Shown here in pieces: positions 46,757 to 56,352 of a stretch of 64,000 nucleotides of DNA. This stretch comes from Cognatishimia sp. 1_MG-2023 (GTDB lineage: Bacteria > Pseudomonadota > Alphaproteobacteria > Rhodobacterales > Rhodobacteraceae): NCBI RefSeq assembly GCF_030548175.1, contig NZ_JAUORX010000010.1:18540-82539 (forward strand), given 5' to 3'. The notes under the pieces were generated by a model. It was not told the DNA's origin. It did no database searches and saw only the letters and a list, made by a program, of their open reading frames with translations. Each line of letters starts with the position of its first letter. Position 1 is the first letter of the stretch. Position numbers and translations under genes: made by a program.

Positions 46757-46789
46757 CTGACGCTTCGGTCGTAACAACCGAAGTGTCAG
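46757..46789 (-). promoter_or_regulatory. Hairpin in the leader of the DUF2793 gene
   Basis: Arms CTGAC-A-CTTCGGT and ACCGAAG-C-GTCAG on the minus strand (12 pairs, one mismatch, 7-nt loop), 22 nt upstream of the ATG. No T-run, so not a standard terminator of the upstream kdsA; it may protect the kdsA 3' end or modulate the next gene. Confidence 0.4.
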
Positions 46790-46842
46790 CAATGTGTGAA
46801 GGGTGCGTACTTTACCCTTTGTTTACCAATTGGCCGCGCAGC

Positions 46843-47691
46843 TTAGCTAAGTGCGATTTTTGGCTGGGATTTGGTCAGATCATCAATAGCCCGCAATTGG
46901 CCGATAACAGCTGCCATTTTGTCGACGGGAATCATGTTTGGCCCGTCGGATGGGGCGTTGTCTGGATCTTCGTGAGTTTCGATGAAGAGCGCAGAGACAC
47001 CGACGGCGCAAGCGGCGCGCGCCAAAACCGGTGCAAATTCGCGCTGGCCGCCCGATGTTGTCCCTTGGCCGCCGGGTTGTTGCACGGAATGCGTGGCATC
47101 AAAGACAACGGGGTATCCGGTTGCTGCCATTGTGGGCAGGCCGCGGAAATCGCTGACCAAAGTGTTGTAACCAAAGGACGTCCCGCGGTCGCACAACATG
47201 ATACGTTCGTTGCCCGTGGAAGCGATCTTTTCAGCGACATTGCCCATGTCCCAAGGCGCTAAGAACTGACCCTTTTTGACATTGATAGCAGCGCCGGTTT
47301 GACCAGCAGCAAGCAACAGATCGGTTTGGCGGCATAGGAAGGCTGGAATTTGGATGACATCGCATACTTCGGCAGCGGCAGCACATTGGTCAGCAGCATG
47401 GACATCTGTCAGGATTGGGCAGCCAAATTCGGATTTGATTTGGTCGAGGATTTTCAAACCTTCGTCCATGCCGAGGCCCCGCATTGTCGTGATGGACGAG
47501 CGGTTGGCTTTGTCATAGCTGGCTTTGAAGATGAATCGCGTACCCGTTGGCGCGCATGCCTCGGCAATCTTTTCGGCCATCATACGAGCATGGTCCAAGC
47601 TTTCGAGTTGGCACGGACCTGTGATCAAAGCAAACGGATTGCTGCCGCCGATGTTGATTTCACCGACTTTTACGATTTTCTGTTCCATCAC
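46843..47691 (-). CDS. kdsA: 3-deoxy-D-manno-octulosonate 8-phosphate synthase
   Basis: 282 residues. PFALITGPCQLES near 19-31, FKASYDKANRSS near 57-68 and DATHSVQQPGGQGTTSGGQRE near 206-226 are KdsA hallmarks. It condenses PEP with arabinose-5-phosphate to Kdo-8-P. It is last in a kdsD-kdsB-kdsA operon (4-nt overlaps), so the replicon makes its own Kdo, required for LPS core and for the Kdo linker of group 2-type capsules. Confidence 0.97.
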   Translation of the reverse strand: MMEQKIVKVGEINIGGSNPFALITGPCQLESLDHARMMAEKIAEACAPTGTRFIFKASYDKANRSSITTMRGLGMDEGLKILDQIKSEFGCPILTDVHAADQCAAAAEVCDVIQIPAFLCRQTDLLLAAGQTGAAINVKKGQFLAPWDMGNVAEKIASTGNERIMLCDRGTSFGYNTLVSDFRGLPTMAATGYPVVFDATHSVQQPGGQGTTSGGQREFAPVLARAACAVGVSALFIETHEDPDNAPSDGPNMIPVDKMAAVIGQLRAIDDLTKSQPKIALS

Positions 47692-48479
47692 AGATCCTTT
47701 AATACGCTTTCAATCCGAGGCACGTCCTCGGGGTTGTTCAATTCCCAGAATACACGGCCTTTGCCTTGGACAATGACACAACGCACCTTGGTGTCATTCA
47801 CCAGAAAGCGCAGCTGTTCGAGACCTTCGAGGGTCTCCAGTTCGCTGACCGGCCAGTTTGTGTAAGCGGCCAATGCGCCTGGGCGATAGGCGTAGACGCC
47901 GACGTGATGATACACGGGAATGTTGTTGTCTGGCACTTTGTCAGCGTCGATATAGGGCAGCACTTCTTTAGAGAAGTAGAGCGCATGACCCTTGGCGTTA
48001 AAGACTGCTGTGGTTCCGCCCACGCGGCCGGCTTTGCGGTCTTCGGTGAAATGGCTGTAGGTCAGTGAGTCACATTGCAGGACCGGTGTCGCGACTTGTG
48101 CTTCTGGATCGGCTTTCATTGCGGCGATCAGATCTTCGACAAACCAAGCAGGGGTTAGTGGGGCGTCGCCTTGCAAGTTGACGATCAAGTCGGCATCGAT
48201 GTTGGCCCTGGCCAATGCGTCGGCACAACGGGCGGTGCCGTTTTCACAGGATTCCGATGTCATGATGACCTTTGCACCAAAAGCTTCGGCCGCTTCACGA
48301 ATACGGTCGTCATCGGTGGCGACGTAAACGCCATCCACGCCTTTGACCTGCTTGGCCGCTTCCCAGCTCATACGGATGAGGCTTTTGCGGCTACCGTCGG
48401 GCAGTGTTAACTCGGCCAATGGTTTGCCTGGATAGCGGGTCGATGCGTATCGTGCTGGGATTAGAATGACGGTTTTCAT
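47688..48479 (-). CDS. kdsB: CMP-Kdo synthetase (3-deoxy-manno-octulosonate cytidylyltransferase)
   Basis: 263 residues. N-terminal ILIPARYASTRYPGKPLAEL (about 4-23) binds CTP; VYVATDDDRI and LIVNLQGDAPLTP (metal-site Asp) follow. It activates Kdo as CMP-Kdo. It overlaps kdsA and kdsD by 4 nt each. Capsule loci often keep a separate kdsB/kpsU copy; whether a chromosomal copy also exists cannot be seen. Confidence 0.97.
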   Translation of the reverse strand: MKTVILIPARYASTRYPGKPLAELTLPDGSRKSLIRMSWEAAKQVKGVDGVYVATDDDRIREAAEAFGAKVIMTSESCENGTARCADALARANIDADLIVNLQGDAPLTPAWFVEDLIAAMKADPEAQVATPVLQCDSLTYSHFTEDRKAGRVGGTTAVFNAKGHALYFSKEVLPYIDADKVPDNNIPVYHHVGVYAYRPGALAAYTNWPVSELETLEGLEQLRFLVNDTKVRCVIVQGKGRVFWELNNPEDVPRIESVLKDL

Positions 48480-49465
48480 ACAACACCTGCTCGGAGAAGA
48501 TCGTGAATATGGATAATACCAACGGGAACGCCGTCGTCATCTGTTACAGCTAAAGAACTGATTTTACGTTCATTTAGGATAGCCAATGCTTGGACCGCTA
48601 ATAGATCCGGTTGAATAGTGACGGGATCGGTACTTGCGATCTCGCCTGCTGTTTTACCCATGAGGTCAGACATATTGCGACGCAAATCGCCATCTGAAAT
48701 CAGACCTTTAAGCTTGCCACCTTCGACGACCATCGCCACACCAAATCCCTTGGATGTCATGGTCAGGAGAACCTCGGACATATCGTCGTTCGCCGCAACG
48801 ATGGGCAGGCTGTCAACACCGTGCATCAACTGATGCACTTGGCTCATTTGACTGCCCAGCTTGCCACCCGGATGGAAGGTTTGGAACTGATCCGCGTTAA
48901 AGCCGCGTTGCTCCATAACGGCCACAGCCAAGGCATCACCGAGCGCGAGTGTCAACGTGGTTGACGTCGTTGGTGCTTTGCCGATTGAGCACACTTCGGG
49001 CACGGGTGGTAAGTTTAGCTTGTGATCTGCCGCTTGCATCAAGGTGCTGTTTATCTTGGACGAAATAGCAATCAGCGGGATGTTAAAGCGTCGGGTGTAG
49101 AGCGTGATGTCGCGCAACTCTGCTGTTTCGCCAGAATTAGAAATAAGGATGCAGACATCATCAGGTGTGACCATGCCAAGATCACCATGGCTGGCTTCGG
49201 CTCCATGAACAAAGTAACTTGGCGTGCCGGTGCTGGCCATGGTTGCCGCGATTTTGCGACCAATGTGTCCCGATTTTCCGACGCCGGAAATCACAACGCG
49301 GCCTTTCACATTCAAGATAGCTTCGACTGCAGATACGAAGTCAGCGGGAAGCTCTTTAGCCATCGTGGCAAGGGCAGCGGATTCTTTTTGCAGAACGTCC
49401 TGAGCGACGGTGATCGCATCGCGCATCGTGCTTTGGTCAGACGTTGGCGTGGTTTTTGCTGTCAT
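48476..49465 (-). CDS. kdsD: Arabinose-5-phosphate isomerase (KdsD/KpsF)
   Basis: 329 residues from ATG 49465; a TTG at 49486 would add seven. N-terminal SIS domain (about 45-180; VISGVGKSGHIGRKIAA and ILISNSGETAEL) and two C-terminal CBS domains (about 200-329). It makes arabinose-5-phosphate from ribulose-5-phosphate for KdsA. In capsule loci this gene is called kpsF. First gene of the Kdo operon, 126 bp from the lysR stop. Confidence 0.95.
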   Translation of the reverse strand: MTAKTTPTSDQSTMRDAITVAQDVLQKESAALATMAKELPADFVSAVEAILNVKGRVVISGVGKSGHIGRKIAATMASTGTPSYFVHGAEASHGDLGMVTPDDVCILISNSGETAELRDITLYTRRFNIPLIAISSKINSTLMQAADHKLNLPPVPEVCSIGKAPTTSTTLTLALGDALAVAVMEQRGFNADQFQTFHPGGKLGSQMSQVHQLMHGVDSLPIVAANDDMSEVLLTMTSKGFGVAMVVEGGKLKGLISDGDLRRNMSDLMGKTAGEIASTDPVTIQPDLLAVQALAILNERKISSLAVTDDDGVPVGIIHIHDLLRAGVV

Positions 49466-49591
49466 ATGCTTCGTACTTAGGCCCAAAGGTGAATTGAAAC
49501 CGGACTAGCAGGAGTAATCCCACAGTCCTTATTAGGGTTGTTGCATATAGGGATCGGGAAACAGTGGCAAAGGCTTTTGTCTTGTTGACGC

Positions 49592-50506
49592 TTATACGGC
49601 GACGTCTTGTAGCGCAGTCCACAATGCTTGAAGGGGTGGTTTGTCATTTTCACGTCGGCGGTAAACTCGGACGTCGACCGAAGAGGCAAGTGAGTTGCCG
49701 CCCACGCGGGCAAGTTGACCGCTTTCAAGTTCTGTCGCGCAGAGACGGTAGGGAAGCCAACCGAGGCCAAAGCCCTCGAGTATTAAAGCTTTGACCGAGT
49801 TGGCAAGAGAGTTTTGACTAACCACAAGGGTTTTGGGGCTGCTCAATTGAGCCCGTAGAATATCGTCGACGATTGGTCTGAACGCCGAAGCTGCACTGTA
49901 AGTCAGCAGCGGTATGCGCTGCTTTTCTTTGGGGTTTAGCGTAAATATCGGATCGCCATTCGCATCTGCTTTGGCTACCGGAATGAACGCGTCTTTGTAG
50001 AGCGTAAGATAGTCAAATTGAATGGTCTCAAGCGGCGAGAGGTATGTCATTGACGGGTGCCAATAGTTCAAAATGACATCGCAATGCGCTTGTTGCAGCG
50101 CGCTGACGAATTTGTCGGCGGGCCATGAGGCAGAGTTGAGGTCAATGGACAGGCTGCCTTCGGGAACAAGTGGGGCAATTCGGGTTTTGTAGTACGTGGT
50201 ATACAGCGATTGTGAGGCGGAAAACCGAACAACATTTTCACCTGCCGCATCAACGGATTGGCAACGCTCGACTGTTTCGTCAAGCATTTGCAGCATCATC
50301 CGTGCCTGCGATGCAAAGACATCGCCGGCCGGGGTGAGCGACAAAGGTAGCGTTTCGCGGTTGATCAGTTGCACGCCAACTGCGTTTTCAAGTGCCCGTA
50401 TCCGGCGGGAAAACGCAGGTTGGCTGACGTGACGCTCTTCGGCCGCGCGGGAAAAGTTCCTGCACGCTGCGAGGGTCTCAAAGTCTTTCAGCCAATTAAA
50501 TTCCAA
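49592..50506 (-). CDS. LysR-family transcriptional regulator
   Basis: 304 residues. N-terminal winged helix (1-60; LAACRNFSRAAEERHVSQPAFSRRIRALE), followed by a substrate-binding-like effector domain. It lies 22 nt behind dppF on the same strand, so it is probably the last gene of the dpp operon or regulates it. The palindrome upstream of dppA is a possible binding site. The effector is unknown, perhaps a transported peptide or amino acid. Confidence 0.9.
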   Translation of the reverse strand: MEFNWLKDFETLAACRNFSRAAEERHVSQPAFSRRIRALENAVGVQLINRETLPLSLTPAGDVFASQARMMLQMLDETVERCQSVDAAGENVVRFSASQSLYTTYYKTRIAPLVPEGSLSIDLNSASWPADKFVSALQQAHCDVILNYWHPSMTYLSPLETIQFDYLTLYKDAFIPVAKADANGDPIFTLNPKEKQRIPLLTYSAASAFRPIVDDILRAQLSSPKTLVVSQNSLANSVKALILEGFGLGWLPYRLCATELESGQLARVGGNSLASSVDVRVYRRRENDKPPLQALWTALQDVAV

Positions 50507-50528
50507 ACGTGTATTCCGATTCCTGGGC

Positions 50529-51566
50529 CTAAACCTGGGGTGTGATCCGGTCTTCTTCGACGGCGTGACAGGCTACCAGACTACCATCGGGTTGCCGGAT
50601 TGCTTTAGGTTTTTCTTCGTCACATCTAGAATTGGCGAAGGCACAGCGGGATTTAAAGGGACAACCCTGCGGCAGGTTTATCGGTGTTGGGATCTCTCCC
50701 TTCAATCGAATATGATTTGGGCGGTCGTCCTTTAATTGCGGCACAGCTGATAAAAGTGCGCGCGTGTAGGGATGTTTTGGACTGCTAAAGAGGGTTCGCG
50801 TATCGGCCACTTCGCAGATTGAACCGAGGTACAAAACGACGACGCGGGTGCCAAAATGTTCAACGACGCTTAGGTCGTGAGTGATGAACAGATAGGTCAG
50901 GCCACGGTTTTCTTTTGCCTCTAGCATCAGGTTTAGCACCTGCGCCTGAATAGACACGTCTAGCGCGCTGATAGGTTCGTCCGCCACGATGAATTCAGGA
51001 TCAACGGTTAAAGCGCGCGCGATGGCTATTCGTTGGCGTTGACCGCCGGAGAATTCGTGTGGATAGCGTTTTGCCCAGGCAGGATCGACACCAACGGATT
51101 TCATCACCTCGGCCACACGGTCACGCACATCGGAACCGCTGAATTCGGGGTTGTGATGGCGCACGGGTTCTTCAAGCGCTTCTAGGATTGTCATCCGAGG
51201 ATTCAGCGACGCATAGGGATTCTGAAAGATCATCTGGATCTTTTTGCGCAGGGGCCGCATGGCATGGCGCGATAAATTATCGATACGTTGTCCGTCGTAG
51301 TGAATTTCACCTTTGGTAGGCGTCAAAAGACCAGCCACCAAACGAGCGACCGTCGATTTACCACAGCCCGACTCGCCGACAACGCAAAGAGCTTCGCCGC
51401 GGTGTACATCCAGAGAGACGTTATTCACAGCGTGAACAGCGCGGGTTTCGCGGGTGATTTTACCACCGCGCAGCTTTAGCGTTTCAAGAAAGCCTCGATC
51501 CAGATCGAATTTCTTCTCAAGCCCTTTGATTTCAAGCAAGGGCTCGGCATTGGTCATGTCTTTCAT
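50529..51566 (-). CDS. dppF: Oligopeptide/dipeptide ABC importer, ATPase 2
   Basis: 345 residues. Walker A GESGCGKST (about 63-71), signature FSGGQRQRIAIARAL, Walker B FIVADEPISALD, and the C-terminal oligopeptide/dipeptide transporter extension with CPFKSRC...C cysteines (about 300-335) that can hold an iron-sulfur cluster in this family. The start ATG overlaps the dppD stop (ATGA). It works with DppD to energise DppBC. Confidence 0.92.
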   Translation of the reverse strand: MKDMTNAEPLLEIKGLEKKFDLDRGFLETLKLRGGKITRETRAVHAVNNVSLDVHRGEALCVVGESGCGKSTVARLVAGLLTPTKGEIHYDGQRIDNLSRHAMRPLRKKIQMIFQNPYASLNPRMTILEALEEPVRHHNPEFSGSDVRDRVAEVMKSVGVDPAWAKRYPHEFSGGQRQRIAIARALTVDPEFIVADEPISALDVSIQAQVLNLMLEAKENRGLTYLFITHDLSVVEHFGTRVVVLYLGSICEVADTRTLFSSPKHPYTRALLSAVPQLKDDRPNHIRLKGEIPTPINLPQGCPFKSRCAFANSRCDEEKPKAIRQPDGSLVACHAVEEDRITPQV

Positions 51567-52558
51567 GCCTTTTCCTCTTCGCGGGCTTGTTCTGATTGCA
51601 AGCGCTGGACCTCATGGCAGGCCACCTCGACCTCGCCATAGTGGCTGATCTGTGGGATTTGGCTGCGGCAGGTGTCGGTTGCAAAAGTGCAGCGCGGATT
51701 GAAGGCGCAGCCATTGGGTACTTGCGCCAAGGTCGGCATATTGCCGGGAATTTGACGCAGTTGTTCGCCGGGTAATGTTTGCTGTGGCAACGCATTGATC
51801 AAGCCCTGTGTATAGGGATGCTGCGGATCATTGATGATCGAGCGCGTACGCCCACTTTCGATGATACGACCAGCATACATGACTAACGTGCGTTCTGTCA
51901 TTTGGCTCACAACGCCAAGATCATGGGTGATCAAAATCAAGCCAACTTGGTTGGATTGGCAAAGTTCTAGCAGTAGCTCCATGATGTCGGCCTGAATGGT
52001 CACATCAAGAGCCGTGGTTGGTTCATCGGCGATGATTAATTGTGGGTCCAGCAAAAGCGCAATCGCGATGATGATCCGCTGTCGCATCCCGCCCGATAAC
52101 TCGTGGGGGTATTGGTCAAGCCGTTCTTCAGGCGAGTTAATGTAGACTTCGCGTAGCTTCACAACCGCAATCTGGCGCGCTTCTTCAACGCTGAGTTTGC
52201 GGTGCGCGCGCAGGGTTTCAACCATTTGCTGGCCGATGGTTAGAACCGGGTTCAACGTGACCATTGGATCCTGGAAGATCATGGCCATGCGATTGCCGCG
52301 CACTTTGCGAAGTTGTTGGTCGTTCATCTTCACGACATCTTCGCCATCGAACAAAATTTGTCCGTTGTCGATATAGCCCGGACGGCTGAGCAAGTTCAAA
52401 AGCGAGAAGCCAGTGATTGACTTCCCTGCCCCGGATTCCCCAACGATGCCGAGGCGTTCGCCTTTGGCTAGGTCGAAGGAGATTCCGTTTAGGGCTGTTA
52501 CCGTTTGATCGCGCATTGCGAATTTAACGGTTAAATCTCGGACGGATAACAAAGACAT
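51563..52558 (-). CDS. dppD: Oligopeptide/dipeptide ABC importer, ATPase 1
   Basis: 331 residues from ATG 52558 (MSLLSVRDLTVKF); the frame extends further upstream into dppC but that is not used. Walker A GESGAGKSI, signature LSGGMRQRIIIAIAL, Walker B LIIADEPTTALD, and a C-terminal cysteine extension (NGCAFNPRCTFATDTC). Starts 4 nt after the dppC stop. Confidence 0.92.
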   Translation of the reverse strand: MSLLSVRDLTVKFAMRDQTVTALNGISFDLAKGERLGIVGESGAGKSITGFSLLNLLSRPGYIDNGQILFDGEDVVKMNDQQLRKVRGNRMAMIFQDPMVTLNPVLTIGQQMVETLRAHRKLSVEEARQIAVVKLREVYINSPEERLDQYPHELSGGMRQRIIIAIALLLDPQLIIADEPTTALDVTIQADIMELLLELCQSNQVGLILITHDLGVVSQMTERTLVMYAGRIIESGRTRSIINDPQHPYTQGLINALPQQTLPGEQLRQIPGNMPTLAQVPNGCAFNPRCTFATDTCRSQIPQISHYGEVEVACHEVQRLQSEQAREEEKA

Positions 52559-52562
52559 GACG

Positions 52563-53525
52563 TCACCCTTTGTAAAGTTTCGGGTTGAGCACATCACGTA
52601 CCCAATCGCCCAAGAGGTTGATAACAAGCACAAGCACCACAAGAACGATGCCTGGGATCACAGTGATCCACCAGCTGCCGGAATAGATATAGTCAAAGCC
52701 TGCCGAAATCAGTGAGCCAAGTGAGGGCTGACTGGGTGGCATGCCAAGGCCAAGGAAGGACAACGAGGCCTCTGAAATGATGGCGTTGGCGACTTGAACG
52801 GTCGAGATGACAAATATCGGTGACATCGAGTTTGGCAGGATATGGCGCAACATGATGCGCATGGGGCCAAAGCCCAAGACACGGGCGCTGTCGATGTATT
52901 CTTTCTTTTTCTCAGCCAGAACGGTGGCACGGACCGTACGTGCGTATTGCGGCCATTCAGCGACGCCAATAACCGCGATCAAAAAGAATACAGCATAGCG
53001 GTTGAACGTTTCTGATCCAAAGAGGGCCTGAGTTACAGCTAAGAAGATGATGGCAACCATCAATGTGGAAAAAGACAATTGAATGTCCGCCATGCGCATC
53101 AAAAGACTATCTGTTCGACCGCCCACATAGCCCGCGACAAGGCCGATAGAAATCCCAAGAAACGCTTGCAGGGCAACGGCGCAGAGGCCGATGATGATGG
53201 AAAGCCGTGTGCCGTATAGGATGGTGGACAGCAGGTCTCGACCTTGATCATCGGTACCAAGGACAAATTCCGGCAAAGCACCATTAATCCAAACAGGTGG
53301 ATACTCTGAGTTCATCAGGTCGATTTGTGCCGGATCGTAGGGGTTATAGGGCGCAATTAGGGGCGCTAAAAATGAAAGAACGGCGATAGCTGCGAAGACA
53401 CCGAAGCTAAACAACGCCACTGGATTTCGGCGAAAGCTGTAGAGCATGTCTGAATCCATGATCTTTGCCAACCGCGATGGCTCTGCCTGATGTGGCATCT
53501 GCGTGTCCAAACCTTGCTCGCTCAT
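52563..53525 (-). CDS. dppC: Oligopeptide/dipeptide ABC importer, permease 2
   Basis: 320 residues. N-terminal cytoplasmic tail then a first helix (about 37-57), FVLGTDDQGRDLLSTILYGTR (about 89-109) typical of DppC, and the coupling EAA loop (about 208-230, near EASLSFLGLGMPP). It overlaps dppB by 4 nt. Confidence 0.92.
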   Translation of the reverse strand: MSEQGLDTQMPHQAEPSRLAKIMDSDMLYSFRRNPVALFSFGVFAAIAVLSFLAPLIAPYNPYDPAQIDLMNSEYPPVWINGALPEFVLGTDDQGRDLLSTILYGTRLSIIIGLCAVALQAFLGISIGLVAGYVGGRTDSLLMRMADIQLSFSTLMVAIIFLAVTQALFGSETFNRYAVFFLIAVIGVAEWPQYARTVRATVLAEKKKEYIDSARVLGFGPMRIMLRHILPNSMSPIFVISTVQVANAIISEASLSFLGLGMPPSQPSLGSLISAGFDYIYSGSWWITVIPGIVLVVLVLVINLLGDWVRDVLNPKLYKG

Positions 53526-54502
53526 GCGCCCATCCTCGCTAGGTTTACGGTTGGGTTGACCAAGCCATAGATCAAATCAACGATTGTGTTTGTCACAACA
53601 AAGATGAAGCCAACCACAATCAGATAAGCAACGATCAATGGTGTATCGACACGGTTCACGGCCTCTAGGAACATGAAACCCATGCCGGGCCATTGAAAGA
53701 CAGTTTCGGTCAAAATGGTGTAGGCCACCATGGTACCGATCTGCACACCACCCACGGTGATGACGGGAAGCAATGTGTTCTTGAGAGCATGTACAAAGTA
53801 GATACGCCAGGGGTTGATGCCTTTGGCCGTAGCATATCGGACGTATTCCGATTGCAAAACTTCCATCATTTCTGCCCGGATCAAGCGTACGAATAGCGGC
53901 AGCATGATGGAGGCCAAGGCAATAGATGGCATGACAATGTGAAGCCAGCCATCTACGGTGGCAAAGTTGGTGTCCCAGTAACCCCAGACATGCACGATGT
54001 CACCGCGGCCAAAGCTGGGGAGCCAGCCGAATTCAACGGAAAAGACAAAGATCATCAGGATCGCAGTTAGGAATACCGGAACTGAAATTCCTACGATTGA
54101 AAGCCCCATGATCACTTTGGACAAAATCGCGTTAGGTTTAATCGCGGTGTAAACGCCAAGCGGAACAGAGAGTCCGATAATGATCAATGTCGCGCCAAAA
54201 ACGAGTTCTAGTGTCGCTGGCAGTTTCTTTAAGATCACATCAAGCGCAGGTTCTTTGAAGAAATAGGATGTACCAAGGTCACCTTGCAAGGCGTTGCCCG
54301 CAAAACGCAGATATTGTTGCACAAAACTGTCGTTGAGACCCAATTCGTCACGCAGTTGTTGGCGCACTTCTTCAGAGACCGATTGCCCGACTAGCTCGCG
54401 CAGTGGATCGCCTAGGTTGCCTTGTATGGCGAATGCGATCAACGAGATGACAAACATCACCGCAATCGCCTGAAAGACTCGTTTCACGAGATAGGCAAAC
54501 AT
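53522..54502 (-). CDS. dppB: Oligopeptide/dipeptide ABC importer, permease 1
   Basis: 326 residues from ATG 54502 (MFAYLVKRVFQAI); an upstream in-frame TTG at 54547 is less likely. About six helices; the periplasmic loop GNLGDPLRELVGQSVSEEVRQQL and the conserved LPVITVGGVQIGTMVAYTILTETVF near 235-260 are typical of DppB. It is separated from dppA by about 128 bp containing a hairpin that may lower its expression relative to dppA. Confidence 0.92.
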   Translation of the reverse strand: MFAYLVKRVFQAIAVMFVISLIAFAIQGNLGDPLRELVGQSVSEEVRQQLRDELGLNDSFVQQYLRFAGNALQGDLGTSYFFKEPALDVILKKLPATLELVFGATLIIIGLSVPLGVYTAIKPNAILSKVIMGLSIVGISVPVFLTAILMIFVFSVEFGWLPSFGRGDIVHVWGYWDTNFATVDGWLHIVMPSIALASIMLPLFVRLIRAEMMEVLQSEYVRYATAKGINPWRIYFVHALKNTLLPVITVGGVQIGTMVAYTILTETVFQWPGMGFMFLEAVNRVDTPLIVAYLIVVGFIFVVTNTIVDLIYGLVNPTVNLARMGA

Positions 54503-54589
54503 ATTCCTCACCCAATATTCGAAATGATCCCTGCCGTTGCGAGGCAACGGTGCTCTGCTTGATTACAGGCTTATAGCTTAGGGGAAATT

Positions 54590-54621
54590 GCCCGGGCTAG
54601 CTTTATATCGCCAGCCCGGGC
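54590..54621 (-). repeat. Intercistronic hairpin between dppA and dppB
   Basis: A 9-bp perfect stem AGCCCGGGC / GCCCGGGCT with a 14-nt loop, 9 nt behind the dppA stop. No T-run follows on the minus strand. Such hairpins protect the binding-protein mRNA and partly limit read-through, giving more DppA than membrane subunits. Confidence 0.6.
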
Positions 54622-54630
54622 TCTTAGGGA

Positions 54631-56190
54631 TTACTCGCTAACAACAAGGTCGCCGAAATACGGGAAGTTCAGCGCGTTGACGATTTCGCCAGCGTTCATG
54701 TTGTCTTTTGCACCCCACGCAAGGTTCTGCCAATGCAAAGGAATGAAGGCGGATTCTGCGTACAGCATACCTTCGAGTTTTTGCAGCGCTTCCGCACGTT
54801 TCGCAATGTCAGTTTCCGTGTTGGACGCGTCCATCAAGGCATCTGCTTCAGGAGAGCAGAACGCGCCGGAGTTGTACTGACCGTTGCCGCTATCTGCATC
54901 TTGGCAAGCAGATAGGAACTGGTGGAAGTTTGCAGAGTCTTCGGTGTCAGCATGCCAGCCGATCATCATCATATCAGCCGCGCGCTCGTCGAACTTTGGC
55001 CAGTATTGCGCTTTTGGCATTGTTTGCAGATCAACTGTGATACCGATTTGAGACAGCATAGAGGCCACAGCCTGTGCAATCCGGTCATCGTTAACATAGC
55101 GGTTGTTTGGGGCCATCATTGTGATGGATAGGCCATCTGCGTATCCTGCTTCGGCCATAAGTGCCTTGGCTTTTTCCACGTCATAACGAGGTGTTAGTGA
55201 AGGATCATGCCCCAAATAACCCGCTGGGGACGCCTGAGCGGCTACGGTGCCAAAGCCACGCATGATACGATCAACGATGCCTGCGTTGTTGACTGCATAG
55301 TCGATTGCTTGACGCACGCGTGCATCTTTGAACGCGTCAACACGATCTTGGTTCATTTGGAAGGTGATGATCCGAGTGCCAGGCATGGTGATCAGATTGA
55401 CGCCATCTGCGCCTTCAACGCGGGCCAAATCGGTTGGCGGAACCGGAGCAATGAAGTCAACATCGCCAGAAAGAAGCGCGGCAACACGTGTTGGGTCTTC
55501 TTTAATTGGGGTCAGGATGATTTCATCCACGTTGCCCTTTGAGGCTGTGTCCCAGTAGCTATCGTTGCGATCGAACACAACTTTGACGCCCTGCTCACGT
55601 TCTGTGACTGTGAACGGACCGGTGCCAGACATGTTGCGAGATGCGAAGCTGTCGCCATGCTTGACGATCTCGGCTTTGTTTTTGCCGTCATCGGTTGTGC
55701 CAGTGTAGAAGGCGGAGTCCATCGCGAACAGGTATGTTGCAGTATGCAGTACCAATGGGAACGGTTCAGCGGTTTTCAGATCAATTGTGTAATCATCAAC
55801 AACTTCGACATCGGTAAACGGTGAAAATATACCTTTGAAATCGTCGCTTTCTTTGATGCGATCAAAAGTCCAGTCGATGTCTTTTGCGGTAAAGTCATTG
55901 CCACTGTGGAATTTGACGCCCTTGCGCAGCGTGAAACGCATAGTAGTTGCGTCGATTTGCTCCCAGCTTTCTGCTAGACGGGCTTCGAATTGCAAGTCTT
56001 GTGTCCAGCGCACAAGCGGGTCGAACACCATGTGGTTGAGCTGCAGCGTGCCACCAGACAGTTGTTCGTAAGGATCCATAGAAACGGGGTCCGCATCATA
56101 GGCAACACGAACAGTGTTATCGGCGTAAGCAGCGCTTGATAACGAGGCGATAAGTGCGGCAGCAGCTACACCCATTGTAAATTTAGACAT
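54631..56190 (-). CDS. dppA: Peptide/oligopeptide ABC importer, periplasmic binding protein
   Basis: 519 residues of solute-binding protein family 5. Signal peptide MSKFTMGVAAAALIASLSSAAYA (cleavage about residue 23, no lipobox). The mature protein starts with the usual VRVAYDADPVSMDPYEQLSG; conserved FTLRKGVKFHSGNDFTAKD near 98-116. It captures peptides or similar ligands for DppBCDF. Substrate class is by family only; some members bind opines, glutathione or sugars. A strong ribosome site gagggag precedes the ATG. Confidence 0.9.
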   Translation of the reverse strand: MSKFTMGVAAAALIASLSSAAYADNTVRVAYDADPVSMDPYEQLSGGTLQLNHMVFDPLVRWTQDLQFEARLAESWEQIDATTMRFTLRKGVKFHSGNDFTAKDIDWTFDRIKESDDFKGIFSPFTDVEVVDDYTIDLKTAEPFPLVLHTATYLFAMDSAFYTGTTDDGKNKAEIVKHGDSFASRNMSGTGPFTVTEREQGVKVVFDRNDSYWDTASKGNVDEIILTPIKEDPTRVAALLSGDVDFIAPVPPTDLARVEGADGVNLITMPGTRIITFQMNQDRVDAFKDARVRQAIDYAVNNAGIVDRIMRGFGTVAAQASPAGYLGHDPSLTPRYDVEKAKALMAEAGYADGLSITMMAPNNRYVNDDRIAQAVASMLSQIGITVDLQTMPKAQYWPKFDERAADMMMIGWHADTEDSANFHQFLSACQDADSGNGQYNSGAFCSPEADALMDASNTETDIAKRAEALQKLEGMLYAESAFIPLHWQNLAWGAKDNMNAGEIVNALNFPYFGDLVVSE

Positions 56191-56220
56191 AATTATACTC
56201 CCTCTGATTTTATTGACGCC

Positions 56221-56274
56221 AGTATCCCCGGTGAAAATGAATCTTCAAATGCCGGTTTTGCATAGGGTTATGCA
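56221..56274 (-). promoter_or_regulatory. Promoter and palindrome upstream of dppA
   Basis: Minus-strand -35 TTGAAG (56248-56243) and -10 GATACT (56226-56221), spacer 16. Just upstream of the -35 is a palindrome TGCATA-gggt-TATGCA (56259-56274), where an activator such as the operon's LysR protein could bind. Not a strict T-N11-A LysR box, so tentative. Confidence 0.45.
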
Positions 56275-56352
56275 TGCGGCGAATAGCGCTTCAAAAGCCT
56301 AAGAATAGTTGAGTGTTTTAGAATGAAGACTGGCGTATAAGCTATTTATAAA

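Noticed and set aside
46757..46789. Terminator for kdsA
   Set aside because: The hairpin has no T-run on the minus strand, so it was listed only as a leader hairpin.
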